A DNA stretch of 64,000 bases from JAGREO01 sp020446285 (GCA_041398005.1 JAWKVP010000001.1:372001-436000), one strand, 5' to 3'; shown: positions 53,840 to 63,288, numbered from the stretch's first letter. Numbers and translations are program-made. The notes: a model not told the origin generated them from the letters alone.

Positions 53840-54838
53840 ATGTCGCGTTCCATGGCGAGCAGTCGGATACCGGATGCGCAGGGACTGGCCGATGCCGTCC
53901 GCAGCGGCGATCGGGCCGCACTCGCCCGCGCCATAACGCTCGTCGAAAGCCGGCGGGAAGAGCATCGCGAAAAAGCCCAGGATCTGCTCGAACGGATCCT
54001 GCCGGATACCGGCCGGTCGACACGGGTCGGCATCACCGGCGTTCCGGGGGCCGGCAAGAGCACCTTCATCGACGCGTTCGGCAGCATGCTCACCGGCATG
54101 GGGCACAAGGTTGCGGTCCTTGCCGTGGACCCTTCGAGCAGCCGCACGGGTGGCTCGATCCTCGGCGACAAGACCCGTATGGAGCGGTTGTCGGTGGACG
54201 AAAGAAGCTTCATTCGCCCCTCGCCGACATCCGGAGCGCTTGGCGGCGTCGCGCGCATGACCCGGGAAACGATGCTCCTTTGCGAAGCGGCCGGATTCGA
54301 TGTCGTGCTGGTCGAAACGGTGGGTGTCGGTCAATCGGAGACGGTCGTTGCCGATATGGTCGACTTCTTTCTCGTCCTGATGCTTCCCGGCGCCGGTGAC
54401 GAGTTGCAGGGAATCAAGAAGGGCGTGCTCGAGCTTGCCGACATGATCGCCGTGAACAAATGCGACGGTGACGGCCGCCTGCGCGCCGATCAGGCGGCAA
54501 GCCACTATCGTCGTGCACTCCATATCATCGAACCGAAAGGGCCGAACTGGCAGGCACCTGTGCTGACGGTCTCCGCGATCGCGGAAATCGGGCTCGACAA
54601 TGTCTGGAGCGAGATTGGCCGGCATCACGGGCTTTTGACCCGAAGCGGCGAGCTCGAAACGCTGCGGAGTGACCAGCGGCTCAACTGGATGTGGTCGATG
54701 CTCGAAAGCCGTCTGCTCGACCGCCTGCGTCGCGATGCCGGAACGCGCGAGGCCATCGATCGTGCCGAAGCGCGCGTGCGCTCCGGCGCGATGTTGCCGA
54801 CACGCGCCGTCGACGACATCCTTGATCGCCTGATCTGA
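53840..54838 (+). CDS. meaB: Methylmalonyl-CoA mutase-associated GTPase MeaB (ArgK type)
   Basis: 332 residues from ATG 53840 (AAGGAG). G3E-type GTPase: Walker A GVPGAGKST near residue 64, VLAVDPSSSRTGGSILGDKTRM, ETVGVGQSET and VNKCDGDG. Protects and loads B12 onto methylmalonyl-CoA mutase. No mutase gene is in the window; mmsA, which makes propionyl-CoA, is 24 kb away. Convergent with lpxB. Confidence 0.93.
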   Translation: MSRSMASSRIPDAQGLADAVRSGDRAALARAITLVESRREEHREKAQDLLERILPDTGRSTRVGITGVPGAGKSTFIDAFGSMLTGMGHKVAVLAVDPSSSRTGGSILGDKTRMERLSVDERSFIRPSPTSGALGGVARMTRETMLLCEAAGFDVVLVETVGVGQSETVVADMVDFFLVLMLPGAGDELQGIKKGVLELADMIAVNKCDGDGRLRADQAASHYRRALHIIEPKGPNWQAPVLTVSAIAEIGLDNVWSEIGRHHGLLTRSGELETLRSDQRLNWMWSMLESRLLDRLRRDAGTREAIDRAEARVRSGAMLPTRAVDDILDRLI

Positions 54839-54850
54839 GACGAAGCGCCT

Positions 54851-55984
54851 TCAGAGATGGGAGAGAACGAGATCCGCCGCGCGCTCGGCCGCGGTCAGGC
54901 CATCACCCGGATCCATGAGCGCGCGCAGTTCGGAAAAGCCCTCGCGCTGTCGCTGACGTTCCGCATCATCGAACCAGAGGCCGAACGTGGCCCGTGTCAG
55001 CGATGATCCATCCAGATCGTTCTGGATGAGTTCGGGCACGAGCGGCCGATCGAGCAGGATATTGGGCAGCGCGAACTGCCTTGAAGATATCAGCCAGCCG
55101 GCGATGGCAGCACTCGCAGCGTCGGTACGATAGATCGAAACGAATGGACAATCGGCGAGCGCCAGCTCGAGACAGGCCGTCCCGAGCTTGGTGATCGCCA
55201 TGTCCGCAGCGGCAAATGCCGACCATCGCTCGCTCGCGCCTGAAACCGGCCGATAGGCCGGATCGGCTCCGGGAAGAATCCGCGCGACCTCGTCCCGCGT
55301 GTCTTCAACCACCGGCACGAGAACGTGGAGGCCCGGGATTTGTATCCGCAGCGCTTCGGCCGCCTCGACCATCAACGGAAGATGACGCGGTATCTCGGAT
55401 CGCCTGCTCCCCGGAAGCAGGCAGATGGCCCGCTGGCCGCCGGTATCCAGCCGTTCGCCATGGTGCTGTCGGGCCCGGTCGAGGGCCGGGTGTCCGGCAA
55501 AACTGCAATTCACACCGAATTTTCCGAAGAACCCTGACTCAAACGGAAACAATGCAAGAACATGGTCGATGTCGCGAACGAGCCGTTTCGTCCGTCCGGG
55601 ACGCCATGCCCATGCTTTCGGTGCGACATAGTGGAGTCGCGGGCATCCCAGTGTCACGAGGCGCCGCTGCAGGCGAAGACAGAAATCGGGGCTGTCGACG
55701 GTAATCACGATATCGGGGCGCCAGTCGAGCAGACCGCGGGCGAGCCTGTTCAGACGGGAAGAGAGACGCGGGAGTGCGCGTGCCACATCGAGAAACCCCA
55801 TGACCGCCAGCTCCCCGACCGGGAAGGCCGACACGACACCCTGGCGCTGCATTTCCGGACCGGCAACGCCAAAGAATGACAGTTCGCGCCCGGAACGACG
55901 ACGAAGCGCATCGACCAGATCCGCTGCCAGCCGATCACCCGATGGCTCACCGACAATCACTGCGAGACGTTTTGTCGCATTCAT
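54851..55984 (-). CDS. lpxB: Lipid-A-disaccharide synthase
   Basis: 377 residues. GEPSGD at residues 12-17, FFGVAGPEMQRQG, GELAVMGFLDVARALP, CPRLHYVAPKAWAWRPGR, LLPGSRRSEIPRHLP and LGTACLELALADCPFV are all typical. Condenses UDP-diacylglucosamine with lipid X in the inner membrane. It is not next to lpxA, fabZ or lpxD, its usual partners, in this window. Confidence 0.95.
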   Translation of the reverse strand: MNATKRLAVIVGEPSGDRLAADLVDALRRRSGRELSFFGVAGPEMQRQGVVSAFPVGELAVMGFLDVARALPRLSSRLNRLARGLLDWRPDIVITVDSPDFCLRLQRRLVTLGCPRLHYVAPKAWAWRPGRTKRLVRDIDHVLALFPFESGFFGKFGVNCSFAGHPALDRARQHHGERLDTGGQRAICLLPGSRRSEIPRHLPLMVEAAEALRIQIPGLHVLVPVVEDTRDEVARILPGADPAYRPVSGASERWSAFAAADMAITKLGTACLELALADCPFVSIYRTDAASAAIAGWLISSRQFALPNILLDRPLVPELIQNDLDGSSLTRATFGLWFDDAERQRQREGFSELRALMDPGDGLTAAERAADLVLSHL

Positions 55985-56121
55985 TCCTTATCGCAATGAA
56001 ACTGCGTCGTTTTTTCCGGGAAATCGCGTGCGGTCGTGTTGCACGGAAATATGACGTTTGGTGACATCATCATTGCGTGATATTCAACTAATTGGATAAA
56101 TGCGCAACCGTGCGTATCAGA

Positions 56122-56385
56122 ATGGAACAAACCATGCACCTGACAGACACGGAACTTCTGTTGCAGATCCCCGACAGCCTGATCGCCGAAGCCAACGGCC
56201 TCTCCGTGACGCTCCCCGCGGGTGACTACCGCGCGGAAAGGGTGGCAGCGCCTGGCGGTGACGGCACCCATGATCAGTATCTCCTCATTCCGCTGGGAAA
56301 GATGCAACGGGCCCACGCGGTTTCCGGGGAAACACTCCAGGGCCTGATCAACGACCGCCGCGTTCGAGCGCTTGTCGAAGGCTAG
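56122..56385 (+). CDS. Small protein of unknown function
   Basis: 87 residues from ATG 56122 (TTG 56092 and ATG 56134 are alternatives). Soluble, no signal or membrane segment: LTDTELLLQIPDSLIAEANG, then LPAGDYRAERVAAPGGDG and HDQYLLIPLGK. It is divergent from lpxB, with an A+T-rich 137-bp gap between them. No family recognised; it could be coded on either strand, but the plus frame is the more protein-like. Confidence 0.5.
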   Translation: MEQTMHLTDTELLLQIPDSLIAEANGLSVTLPAGDYRAERVAAPGGDGTHDQYLLIPLGKMQRAHAVSGETLQGLINDRRVRALVEG

Positions 56386-56456
56386 ATCCGCGTCCCGATC
56401 ACACGACCGGTGCGTGGATTTTGCCGCGAGCGCCGAAACGGAGTACCCCTCCGGTC

Positions 56457-57359
56457 TCAATTCGACGATTCAAGATCCGCCAGCCTGACCGCCTCTCGCA
56501 ATTCGGCCATACCGGTTTCGGCCATCTTCCGCGGGTTGGCCTTCGCCGGATCCTGTTCGGCCTCGACAACGATCCAGCCCGAAGAATAGCCGACCGCCGC
56601 CAGATCGGCGAGACATGCCCGAAAATCGATGGATCCGTCACCGGGAACGGTGAAGACGCCGGCGAGAACGCATCCGGGAAAGCTCCAGTCCCGCGAACGC
56701 GCACGTTCGAGAACATCGGCCCGCACATCCTTGACGTGCACATGGTTGATACGGTGACCCCACCGGCGGATCATTGCGGATACATCGCCTCCGGCAAACG
56801 TCAGATGTCCCGTGTCCAGCAAAAGACCTACCGCATCATCGGAATTCTCCATCAGAAGATCGATTTCCTCCTCCGTCTCGATCACCGTGCCGATATGAGG
56901 ATGATAGGCCATCGCGCATTGTTCGGCTTCGAGCCATTCGGCAAAGCGCGTAAGCTTTTCGCCATACCTGCGGATATCGTCCCTTTTCAGCGTGGGTCGC
57001 CGCGATAGCGGCATGTCGCTCCGGTTCTGCAGCGTGCCGGTGGTTTCGGTATAGACCATCACCGGAACACCCAGTTCCTGAAAAAGTTCCAGTTGCTGCT
57101 TGATCCGCTTCTTTTCCTCGTCGATGGTCAGGTCAAGCAGACCACCGGAAAACCGGCCCGAAGCAAGTCGCAGGCCGTAGTCGTCGAGCAGCGGGCCGAG
57201 CGTCCCGGCGTCGTTCGGGAACTTCCCGCCCTTCTCGACACCACTGTACCCGGCCATCCTCGCTTCGTGCAGGCACTGTTCGAGCGGAATATCGCCGCCG
57301 GGTTCCGGAAGGGCGTCATTCGACCAGCCGACCGGAGCGATACCCAGACTGACAGCCAT
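56457..57359 (-). CDS. iolE: Myo-inosose-2 dehydratase
   Basis: 300 residues from ATG 57359 (GGAGGGGG upstream). Xylose-isomerase-like TIM barrel with IolE features: SLGIAPVGWSNDALPEPGGD, GYSGVEKGGKFPND, AYHPHIGTVIETEEEIDLLM, LLLDTGHLTFAGGD and INHVHVKDVR. Dehydrates 2-keto-myo-inositol. It follows iolD in the same direction, 51 bp downstream. Confidence 0.93.
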   Translation of the reverse strand: MAVSLGIAPVGWSNDALPEPGGDIPLEQCLHEARMAGYSGVEKGGKFPNDAGTLGPLLDDYGLRLASGRFSGGLLDLTIDEEKKRIKQQLELFQELGVPVMVYTETTGTLQNRSDMPLSRRPTLKRDDIRRYGEKLTRFAEWLEAEQCAMAYHPHIGTVIETEEEIDLLMENSDDAVGLLLDTGHLTFAGGDVSAMIRRWGHRINHVHVKDVRADVLERARSRDWSFPGCVLAGVFTVPGDGSIDFRACLADLAAVGYSSGWIVVEAEQDPAKANPRKMAETGMAELREAVRLADLESSN

Positions 57360-57410
57360 GCCGAATCCCCCTCCTGCCAACCGGATGCCAGCGGGTCCGC
57401 ACCGGGCGGA

Positions 57411-59261
57411 TCAGACTCCCTGGCGCTGCCGGCCCTTTGCCGCAACATGTTCCTGATAGGCTTTCTGCACGCTTGCTCTCGGACTGACTTCCGGCGTTCC
57501 ACACTCCCACCAGGAACCGTTGCCTTCGGTCCAGTCACGCGCCTGCACCCTGACGTGAATGAGCACCGTCCTGTCAGCTGCCTGCGCCTGCCTGAATGCC
57601 GCATCGAATTCGCCGAGCGCATTCACCGTGATGCCAACGGCCCCCATGGCCTCGGCGTGTCTGGCGAAATCGAGTTGCACGACTCCGTCTGCAGTCCTGC
57701 AATCGGCAAGCAGATTGTTGAAGCTCGGCGTTCCCTTCGCGCGCTGCAGGCGATCGATGACGGCGAAACCGCCATTGTCGCAGACGACGATGATGAGCTT
57801 GTGGCCCGTCAGCACCGAGCTGTAGACATCGGAATTCAGCATCATGTAGCTGCCATCGCCGACCATCACGACGACCTCGCGGTCGGGATTGGCCATCTTC
57901 GCTCCCCAGCCGCCGGCAACCTCGTAGCCCATGCAGGAAAAACCGAACTCGCAATCGAAGGTGCTCGTCGCCCGCGCCCTCCAGTTCATGCAGAGCTCGC
58001 CGGGCATGCCACCTGCCGCCGTCAGGGCAAGATCGTGATCGCCGCAGAGCCTGTTCACCGAGCCGACGATCTGGGCGTAGGTACCGACTTCCGCGTTACT
58101 CAAGCGGATCCGCTCCTCGACGAAGCCGTTCCATTTCCCGTATTCGGCCTTGCCGCGATCCATCCAGCCTTCGGGGGCCTTCCAGTCGCCGAGCCCGGCA
58201 TCGAGATCGGCGAGACAGGTCATCGCATCACCGACGACCGGGAGCGCCTTGTGCTTGTGCGCATCGAAGCGGGCCGCATTGACGCCGATGAAGGCCGAAT
58301 CGGCCGCGAACAGCGACCACGAACCGGTGGTGAAATCCTGCAGCCGGGTGCCGACCGCAACCACCACATCGGCCTCGCCGGCAAGAATATTGGCGCTCGA
58401 TGAACCGAGGCCGCCAATGGGACCGACATTGCATGGATCGTCATGCACCATCACGGTACGTCCCGCGATGGTTTCGGCGACCGGAATGCGGTGCGCGGCG
58501 GCAAAGGCCGAAAGCTCGGCCTCGGCTTCACTGTAGCGCACGCCACCGCCGGCAATGATGAGCGGCCTCTTCGACGATTTCAGTTTCTCCACGGCGGCGG
58601 CCACCTGGTCGAGATCGGGACGCGGACGGGGAGCCTTGTGCACGACCGTCTCGAAGAACCGTGCGGGATAGTCGAACGCCTCGCCCTGGGCGTCCTGCGC
58701 CAGTCCCAGGAAGACCGGGCCGCAATCGGCCGGATCGAGCAGGGTTGCCACCGCCTGCGGCAGGCTCTGGAGGATCTGTTCGGGACGTACGATCCGGTCC
58801 CAGTAGCGCGTGACCGGTTTGAACGCATCGTTGACGGTGATCGTCGGATCGCCCCAATGCTCGACCTGCTGGAGAACCGGGTCGGGAAAGCGGCTGGCGA
58901 ACGTGTCGCCGGAAATGATGAGCACCGGCAGGCGGTTGGAATGTGCGACACCGGCGGCTGTCACCATGTTGAGCGCACCCGGCCCGATCGAACTCGTGGC
59001 CACCATGATCTGCCGACGTTTCTTCGCCTTGGCGTAGCCGATTGCAGCGAGCGCCATCGACTGCTCGTTCTGGCCGCGCCATGTCGGAAACTCGTCCTTG
59101 ACTGCTTCCAGCGCCTCGGAAAGACAGGTCACGTTGCCGTGGCCGAATATGGCAAAGACACCCGGAAACAAGGGCTCCTCGCGTCCATCGACGATGGTTT
59201 TCTGGGCCATCAGGAACTTTACGAGGGCTTGTGCCATCGTCAGCCGCACGGTGGTGCTCAT
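57411..59261 (-). CDS. iolD: 3D-(3,5/4)-trihydroxycyclohexane-1,2-dione acylhydrolase
   Basis: 616 residues from ATG 59261 (GGGAGGA upstream); the open frame extends further but without family sequence. ThDP-dependent enzyme: FAIFGHGNVTCLSEALE with the cofactor Glu side, EQSMALAAIGYAKAKKRRQI, GGGVRYSEAEAELSAFA, and the C-terminal ThDP motif VGDGSYMMLNSDVYS. Opens the ring in inositol catabolism after IolE. Inositol dehydrogenase, iolB and iolC are not in the window. Confidence 0.95.
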   Translation of the reverse strand: MSTTVRLTMAQALVKFLMAQKTIVDGREEPLFPGVFAIFGHGNVTCLSEALEAVKDEFPTWRGQNEQSMALAAIGYAKAKKRRQIMVATSSIGPGALNMVTAAGVAHSNRLPVLIISGDTFASRFPDPVLQQVEHWGDPTITVNDAFKPVTRYWDRIVRPEQILQSLPQAVATLLDPADCGPVFLGLAQDAQGEAFDYPARFFETVVHKAPRPRPDLDQVAAAVEKLKSSKRPLIIAGGGVRYSEAEAELSAFAAAHRIPVAETIAGRTVMVHDDPCNVGPIGGLGSSSANILAGEADVVVAVGTRLQDFTTGSWSLFAADSAFIGVNAARFDAHKHKALPVVGDAMTCLADLDAGLGDWKAPEGWMDRGKAEYGKWNGFVEERIRLSNAEVGTYAQIVGSVNRLCGDHDLALTAAGGMPGELCMNWRARATSTFDCEFGFSCMGYEVAGGWGAKMANPDREVVVMVGDGSYMMLNSDVYSSVLTGHKLIIVVCDNGGFAVIDRLQRAKGTPSFNNLLADCRTADGVVQLDFARHAEAMGAVGITVNALGEFDAAFRQAQAADRTVLIHVRVQARDWTEGNGSWWECGTPEVSPRASVQKAYQEHVAAKGRQRQGV

Positions 59262-59410
59262 TGTTTCCTCCCATTTCCCCTGTTTCGGGCTTATAGCGCC
59301 ATGTGCAGGGGTCGTGAACAGTGTTTCCGAGCAGACATCCCGGGTCCGGGCCGGGTCCGGAAATGCCACAACCGATCTTCCCGTCCGGCCGCCTGCCGAT
59401 ATGATAGGGT

Positions 59411-59860
59411 TCAGAGCCAGCGTCGACGCGCCTGCTCGTCGCTTTCCCGTGCGTCCACCCAACGCCCGCCATCCGGCCCTTCCTCATGCTTCCAGAAAGG
59501 CGCGCTTGTCTTCAGCCAGTCGATGAGAAAGGTGCAGGCGTCAATCGCCGCGCCCCTGTGGGCGGAAGCAGCCGCGACGAGGACGATGGGCTCGCCCGGC
59601 AACATCCGGCCGAAACGATGGATGACGAGCGTACGGTCGAGGGGCCACCGGCGCCGGGCTTCGGCCTCGATCTCCTCGAGCTTGCGTTCGGTCATGCCGG
59701 GATAGTGTTCGAGCGTCATCGCATCGACCCTCGCCCCTTCATGCATGTCCCGAACGAGTCCGATGAAGGTGGAAACGCCACCGATCCCCGGATCGCCCGA
59801 ACAGAAGGCGCTGATCTCCGCGCCCGGATCGAATGGCGCCTCCTGCACGCGGACGGTCAC
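59411..59860 (-). CDS. moaE: Molybdopterin synthase large subunit
   Basis: 149 residues from a GTG one base after the moaD stop. IGGVSTFIGLVRDMHEGARV, LEHYPGMTERKLEEI, RFGRMLPGEPIVLVAAASAHR and LKTSAPFWKHEE, the last with the catalytic lysines. Transfers sulfur from MoaD to precursor Z. Confidence 0.95.
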   Translation of the reverse strand: MTVRVQEAPFDPGAEISAFCSGDPGIGGVSTFIGLVRDMHEGARVDAMTLEHYPGMTERKLEEIEAEARRRWPLDRTLVIHRFGRMLPGEPIVLVAAASAHRGAAIDACTFLIDWLKTSAPFWKHEEGPDGGRWVDARESDEQARRRWL

Positions 59861-59861
59861 A

Positions 59862-60113
59862 TCACCCTCCGGTCACAGGCGGGAAGAATGCGACTTCGTC
59901 GCTCGCGGCAACAGTCGCATCCCGTTCCACATATTCCTGGTTGATGGCGCATCGAACGACACCCTTGGCCGCGCAAGCCTCGGCGAAACGCGGGTGACGT
60001 CTTCCGACCCATTCCATCAGTGCCGCGACGGTGGTCACATCCGGCGGCGGGTCGACCTCTTCCTGCGAGCAACCGGTGCGCTGCCTGAGCCAGGCGAAAT
60101 AGCGGATCTTCAT
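59862..60113 (-). CDS. moaD: Molybdopterin synthase sulfur carrier subunit
   Basis: 83 residues from ATG 60113; the longer upstream frame runs into the inverted-repeat element. Ubiquitin-like: MKIRYFAWLRQRTG at the start, CAINQEYVERDATV, and the C-terminal EVAFFPPVTGG with the Gly-Gly that is thiocarboxylated. Coupled to moaE. Confidence 0.95.
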   Translation of the reverse strand: MKIRYFAWLRQRTGCSQEEVDPPPDVTTVAALMEWVGRRHPRFAEACAAKGVVRCAINQEYVERDATVAASDEVAFFPPVTGG

Positions 60114-60142
60114 GTCATGCTCCCCGTCGACCGACCGAACGT

Positions 60143-60408
60143 CTAGCAGCGTGTTGAAGAAATGCCGATAGCCGCGATGCGAGGCAAAGGGGCCGGGGGC
60201 GAGGAGGCAGGGCCAGCGCAGTGGCGCTGCGCGCCCGAACGCGGAGTCCGCGGCCCCTTTCCTGCATCCCTTGGGACGGCGCGATTTTTGCGCTGCATGC
60301 GTCGCCTGCCACTCACGATGCCCCGGCATCGCTTCGCGCCAGGCTCCTTCCCAGCGGCAAAAATCGACGGCCGTCGCGGCTGTCGGCATTTCTTCAACAC
60401 GCTGCTAG
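60143..60408. mobile_element. 266-bp MITE-like element with 35-bp terminal inverted repeats
   Basis: The ends (60143-60177 and 60374-60408) are inverted copies matching at 34 of 35 positions and both begin CTAGCAGCGTGTTGAAGAAA. The palindromic CTAG at each tip may be a target duplication. Inside are further nested inverted repeats: AAAGGGGCC with GGCCCCTTT, CAGCGC-AGTG-GCGCTG, and CGATTTTTGC-type arms with GCAAAAATCG. No coding frame fits, so it would need a transposase in trans. The uvrC stop codon TAG lies in the right tip. Confidence 0.8.
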
Positions 60409-62282
60409 CCCTGTTCGTGGAAATGATCGTGTACCGCGCGAGCGACCGCTCGGTTGATCCCGGGCACCTTCTCCAGATCCTGAAGCGATGCACCCTGGAT
60501 CTCGCGCACGCTGCCGAAATGACTCAACAGCGCCTTCTTTCGCTTGCCTCCGACACCGGCGATGCGGTCGAGAGCGGAAACGGCCATCGACTTGCCTCGC
60601 TTGCTCCGGTGGGTGTTGATGACGAAGCGATGCGCCTCATCCCGCAGGCGCTGCAGATAGAACAGGACGGGATCCCTGTCATCGAGCCTGCGCGGCTCCC
60701 GACCCTGCATGAAGAAGCGTTCCTCGCCGGCATCACGGTTCGGTCCCTTGGCAACGCCGAGAACGGCAACACCTTCCACACCCAGTTCGTTCAGGACGCC
60801 CATGACCGAAGAGAGCTGGCCGGCACCGCCATCGATGAGAACCAGATCCGGCCAGGTGCTGCGCTCCGGATCCTCCCGCAGCAACCTCGCGAAACGGCGG
60901 CGAAGAACCTCGCGCATCATGGCGTAATCGTCGCCGGGCTCGAGCTCGGCATCCTTGATGGCAAATGTCCGGTAGGCCCTGCGCTCGAACCCCTCGGGCC
61001 CGGCGACGATGAACGCGCCGACGGGATGTCGACCCTGAATATGGCTGTTGTCGTAAACCTCGATCCGTTTGGGTGCATTGTCGAGGGCAAAGCGCTCGCC
61101 GAGCTGGGCGAGGATCGCCGCCTGCGATTCATGTTCCGCCATGCGGCGCGCAAGTGCCTGCCGGGCGTTGTCGAGCGCAATATCGACCAGTTGCCGCTTG
61201 CCGCCGCGCCTTGGAACGAGAAGGCCGACCTTCTGGCCAGCGCGACTCGCGAGTGCCGCAGCCAGGAGCTCATGTTCTTCGAGATCATCGCTCAGGAGCA
61301 CTTCACGCGGTGCGGTGCGTTCGGAATAGAACTGTGCCGCGAAGGCGGCGAGAATGTCCGCGTTGGAGGCTTCCCGGGTATGTGCCGGAAAGTAGGCACG
61401 GTTTCCGTAGTTCCGGCCGCCACGATAGAAGAACACCTGAACGCAGGCCTGCCCGCCTTCGCTGTGCACGGCCATGATGTCGGCATCCTCGACCGCGCTC
61501 GTATTGATACCCTGCCGCGCGGCGACGTGTGCGATCCCCTTGAGCCTGTCGCGAAGCATCGCCGCCTTCTCGAAATCCAGCCGCTCGGCGGCCGCATGCA
61601 TCTCCGCCTGCAAACGCTCCTGCAAGCCGCGCGTCCCTCCTCTCAGAAATTCGCGAACCTGAGCTACCAGCTCGGCATAATCCTCCTTCGAGATGCGCCC
61701 GACGCACGGACCAGAACAGCGCTTGATCTGGTATTGCAGGCAGGGTCGGGTCCGCGCCGAGAAGATCGAATCGGAGCAGTTGCGCAAGGGAAAGGCCCGC
61801 AGCAGCGCGTTGAGCGTGTCATTGACCGCGGTTGCGGAGGCGAACGGGCCGAAATACTCGGTCGAAGCACGCTTGGAGCCGCGATGTTTCGCGATCATCG
61901 GAAATTCGTGATCGAGACGAAGGGTGATGTAGGGAAAACTCTTGTCGTCGCGAAGGACGATATTGAAGGACGGTCGATGCCGTTTGATCATGTTCGATTC
62001 GAGCAGCAGTGCTTCGACCTCGCTCGTCGTGGTGACGAATTCCATCGAGCGGGTCAGCGCCACCATCCGCTGCAGCCGGGTCGTCAGCATTTGTGGCTTT
62101 GTGTAGGCGGCCACCCGCTTCTTCAGGGACTTGGCCTTGCCGACATAGAGGAGCTGTCCCTTGCCGTCGAACATCCGGTAGACACCGGGACCGCTCGGCA
62201 GGGTTCGCAGATAGTTGCGGATGAGCGTCGCACCGCCAAGCGCCTCCGCCTGGCCGGTACGATAGGCAGCCTGTTCGACCAT
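60405..62282 (-). CDS. uvrC: Excinuclease ABC subunit C
   Basis: 625 residues. N-terminal GIY-YIG nuclease domain (GPGVYRMFDGKGQLLYVGKA), a cysteine-containing region (CLQYQIKRCSGPCVG), UVR-type segment (LDFEKAAMLRDRL), the RNase-H-like second nuclease domain (RIEVYDNSHIQGRHPVGAFI, PDLVLIDGGAGQLS), and C-terminal HhH (IAGVGGKRKKALLSHFGS, KVPGINRAVARAVHDHF). Complete. No clear Shine-Dalgarno precedes the ATG. The stop is supplied by the adjacent inverted-repeat element. Confidence 0.96.
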   Translation of the reverse strand: MVEQAAYRTGQAEALGGATLIRNYLRTLPSGPGVYRMFDGKGQLLYVGKAKSLKKRVAAYTKPQMLTTRLQRMVALTRSMEFVTTTSEVEALLLESNMIKRHRPSFNIVLRDDKSFPYITLRLDHEFPMIAKHRGSKRASTEYFGPFASATAVNDTLNALLRAFPLRNCSDSIFSARTRPCLQYQIKRCSGPCVGRISKEDYAELVAQVREFLRGGTRGLQERLQAEMHAAAERLDFEKAAMLRDRLKGIAHVAARQGINTSAVEDADIMAVHSEGGQACVQVFFYRGGRNYGNRAYFPAHTREASNADILAAFAAQFYSERTAPREVLLSDDLEEHELLAAALASRAGQKVGLLVPRRGGKRQLVDIALDNARQALARRMAEHESQAAILAQLGERFALDNAPKRIEVYDNSHIQGRHPVGAFIVAGPEGFERRAYRTFAIKDAELEPGDDYAMMREVLRRRFARLLREDPERSTWPDLVLIDGGAGQLSSVMGVLNELGVEGVAVLGVAKGPNRDAGEERFFMQGREPRRLDDRDPVLFYLQRLRDEAHRFVINTHRSKRGKSMAVSALDRIAGVGGKRKKALLSHFGSVREIQGASLQDLEKVPGINRAVARAVHDHFHEQG

Positions 62283-62350
62283 GTATGCTATGTGCGGTGA
62301 CGGTCGCGCCCGGTCAAGGGTTCCGCAATGCCCGCATCCGTGGACTCGCG

Positions 62351-62827
62351 TCAGCAGCGCGCCAGAAAGCCGGCGATGAGTGCCGGAGCCTCGTTCGCCC
62401 GGCGACGGAAGGATACGGGCGGTGCGGCGAGATGGTCGCGCACGGTTTCGGTCAGTCTTTCAGGTCGCTCGCATATGACGATCGGTACCTCCGCCGCGAG
62501 CCGCCGTGCAAAGGGCAACTGGTCATTGACGGGATTGCGCCGACTGATCCTGCCCCGGCGTGGAACGACGATGACGCCGCACCCCGCCCCGAGACCGTCC
62601 ATGATCAATCCGGCACCCGCATGAGCAATGAGCAGGCGGCTCGACCTGAGCTGCCGGATCAGACGGGAATGCGGCAGGAAACGCTCGAATCGCATGTTTC
62701 GCGGTTCCACGCCCGAATGCCCGATCTGGGCGAACGCCTCGAGCCCCAGCGTCGCCACGCTCCTGTCGGCTGCCAGCACCAGTTCATCGAAGCCGTAAAG
62801 GAACGTGCCGACAGCAATCGTGATCAA
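62351..62827 (-). CDS. Glycosyltransferase catalytic subunit, PssE/Alg13-like
   Basis: 158 residues from a TTG overlapping the preceding stop (TTGA). GT28 C-terminal type: ITIAVGTFLYGFDELVLAAD at the start, SRLLIAHAGAGLIMDGLGAG, which is the H-x-G-x-G nucleotide-sugar loop, and VVPRRGRISRRNPVNDQLPF. In Alg13/Alg14 or PssE/PssD pairs the two proteins together form one enzyme that adds a sugar to a lipid-linked acceptor. Confidence 0.82.
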   Translation of the reverse strand: MITIAVGTFLYGFDELVLAADRSVATLGLEAFAQIGHSGVEPRNMRFERFLPHSRLIRQLRSSRLLIAHAGAGLIMDGLGAGCGVIVVPRRGRISRRNPVNDQLPFARRLAAEVPIVICERPERLTETVRDHLAAPPVSFRRRANEAPALIAGFLARC

Positions 62828-63288
62828 GCGAGAATACCCCTTGCAAGAATGGCTTTCGGGAAGGCATCGAGCTGTTCCGGCCATTGGACGATGAAGAGAT
62901 GGCAGAACGGATAGACGAGCCGGCCGGCAAGGGTTGGCCGGACACTCCCCGAACTCTCGATGAAGATCGCCGTGGCGCCCATGAGCCTTGCGAGAATGAC
63001 ACTCGCGACCGCAACATCGGCACCGCTTGAGATGACAAGGGCGGGTCGCTCGCGAAGCAGCATGAACAGGGTCTGGGCAATGTTGAGGGCAAGTCTCGCG
63101 AGGGACCGGCGCGGATGGCAGAGATGATATGTCCGGCGGGCGGCCGGATCGACGGTACGGGCACTTGCAAACGTCGCATCGAACCGGTCGGTGAAGTCGA
63201 TGCCATCGAGCGCCCGCATCAGTTCGGCGTAATGTCCGCCCGGCGAATAGGCGAGACAGGTCCGCCGCACCTCGGTGTGCAGCCTCAT
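62824..63288 (-). CDS. Glycosyltransferase membrane subunit, PssD/Alg14-like
   Basis: 154 residues from ATG 63288, overlapping the upstream gene's stop. CLAYSPGGHYAELMRAL carries the GGH motif of Alg14-type proteins, followed by SSGADVAVASVILARLMGATAIFIES and RLVYPFCHLFIVQWPEQLD. It would anchor the PssE-like partner to the membrane and bind the lipid acceptor. Confidence 0.82.
   Translation of the reverse strand: MRLHTEVRRTCLAYSPGGHYAELMRALDGIDFTDRFDATFASARTVDPAARRTYHLCHPRRSLARLALNIAQTLFMLLRERPALVISSGADVAVASVILARLMGATAIFIESSGSVRPTLAGRLVYPFCHLFIVQWPEQLDAFPKAILARGILA

Noticed and set aside
60162..62300. Plus-strand frame of over 700 codons opposite uvrC
   Set aside because: A G+C-rich antisense shadow: uvrC on the other strand has complete domains, and the plus frame has none and begins inside the inverted-repeat element.
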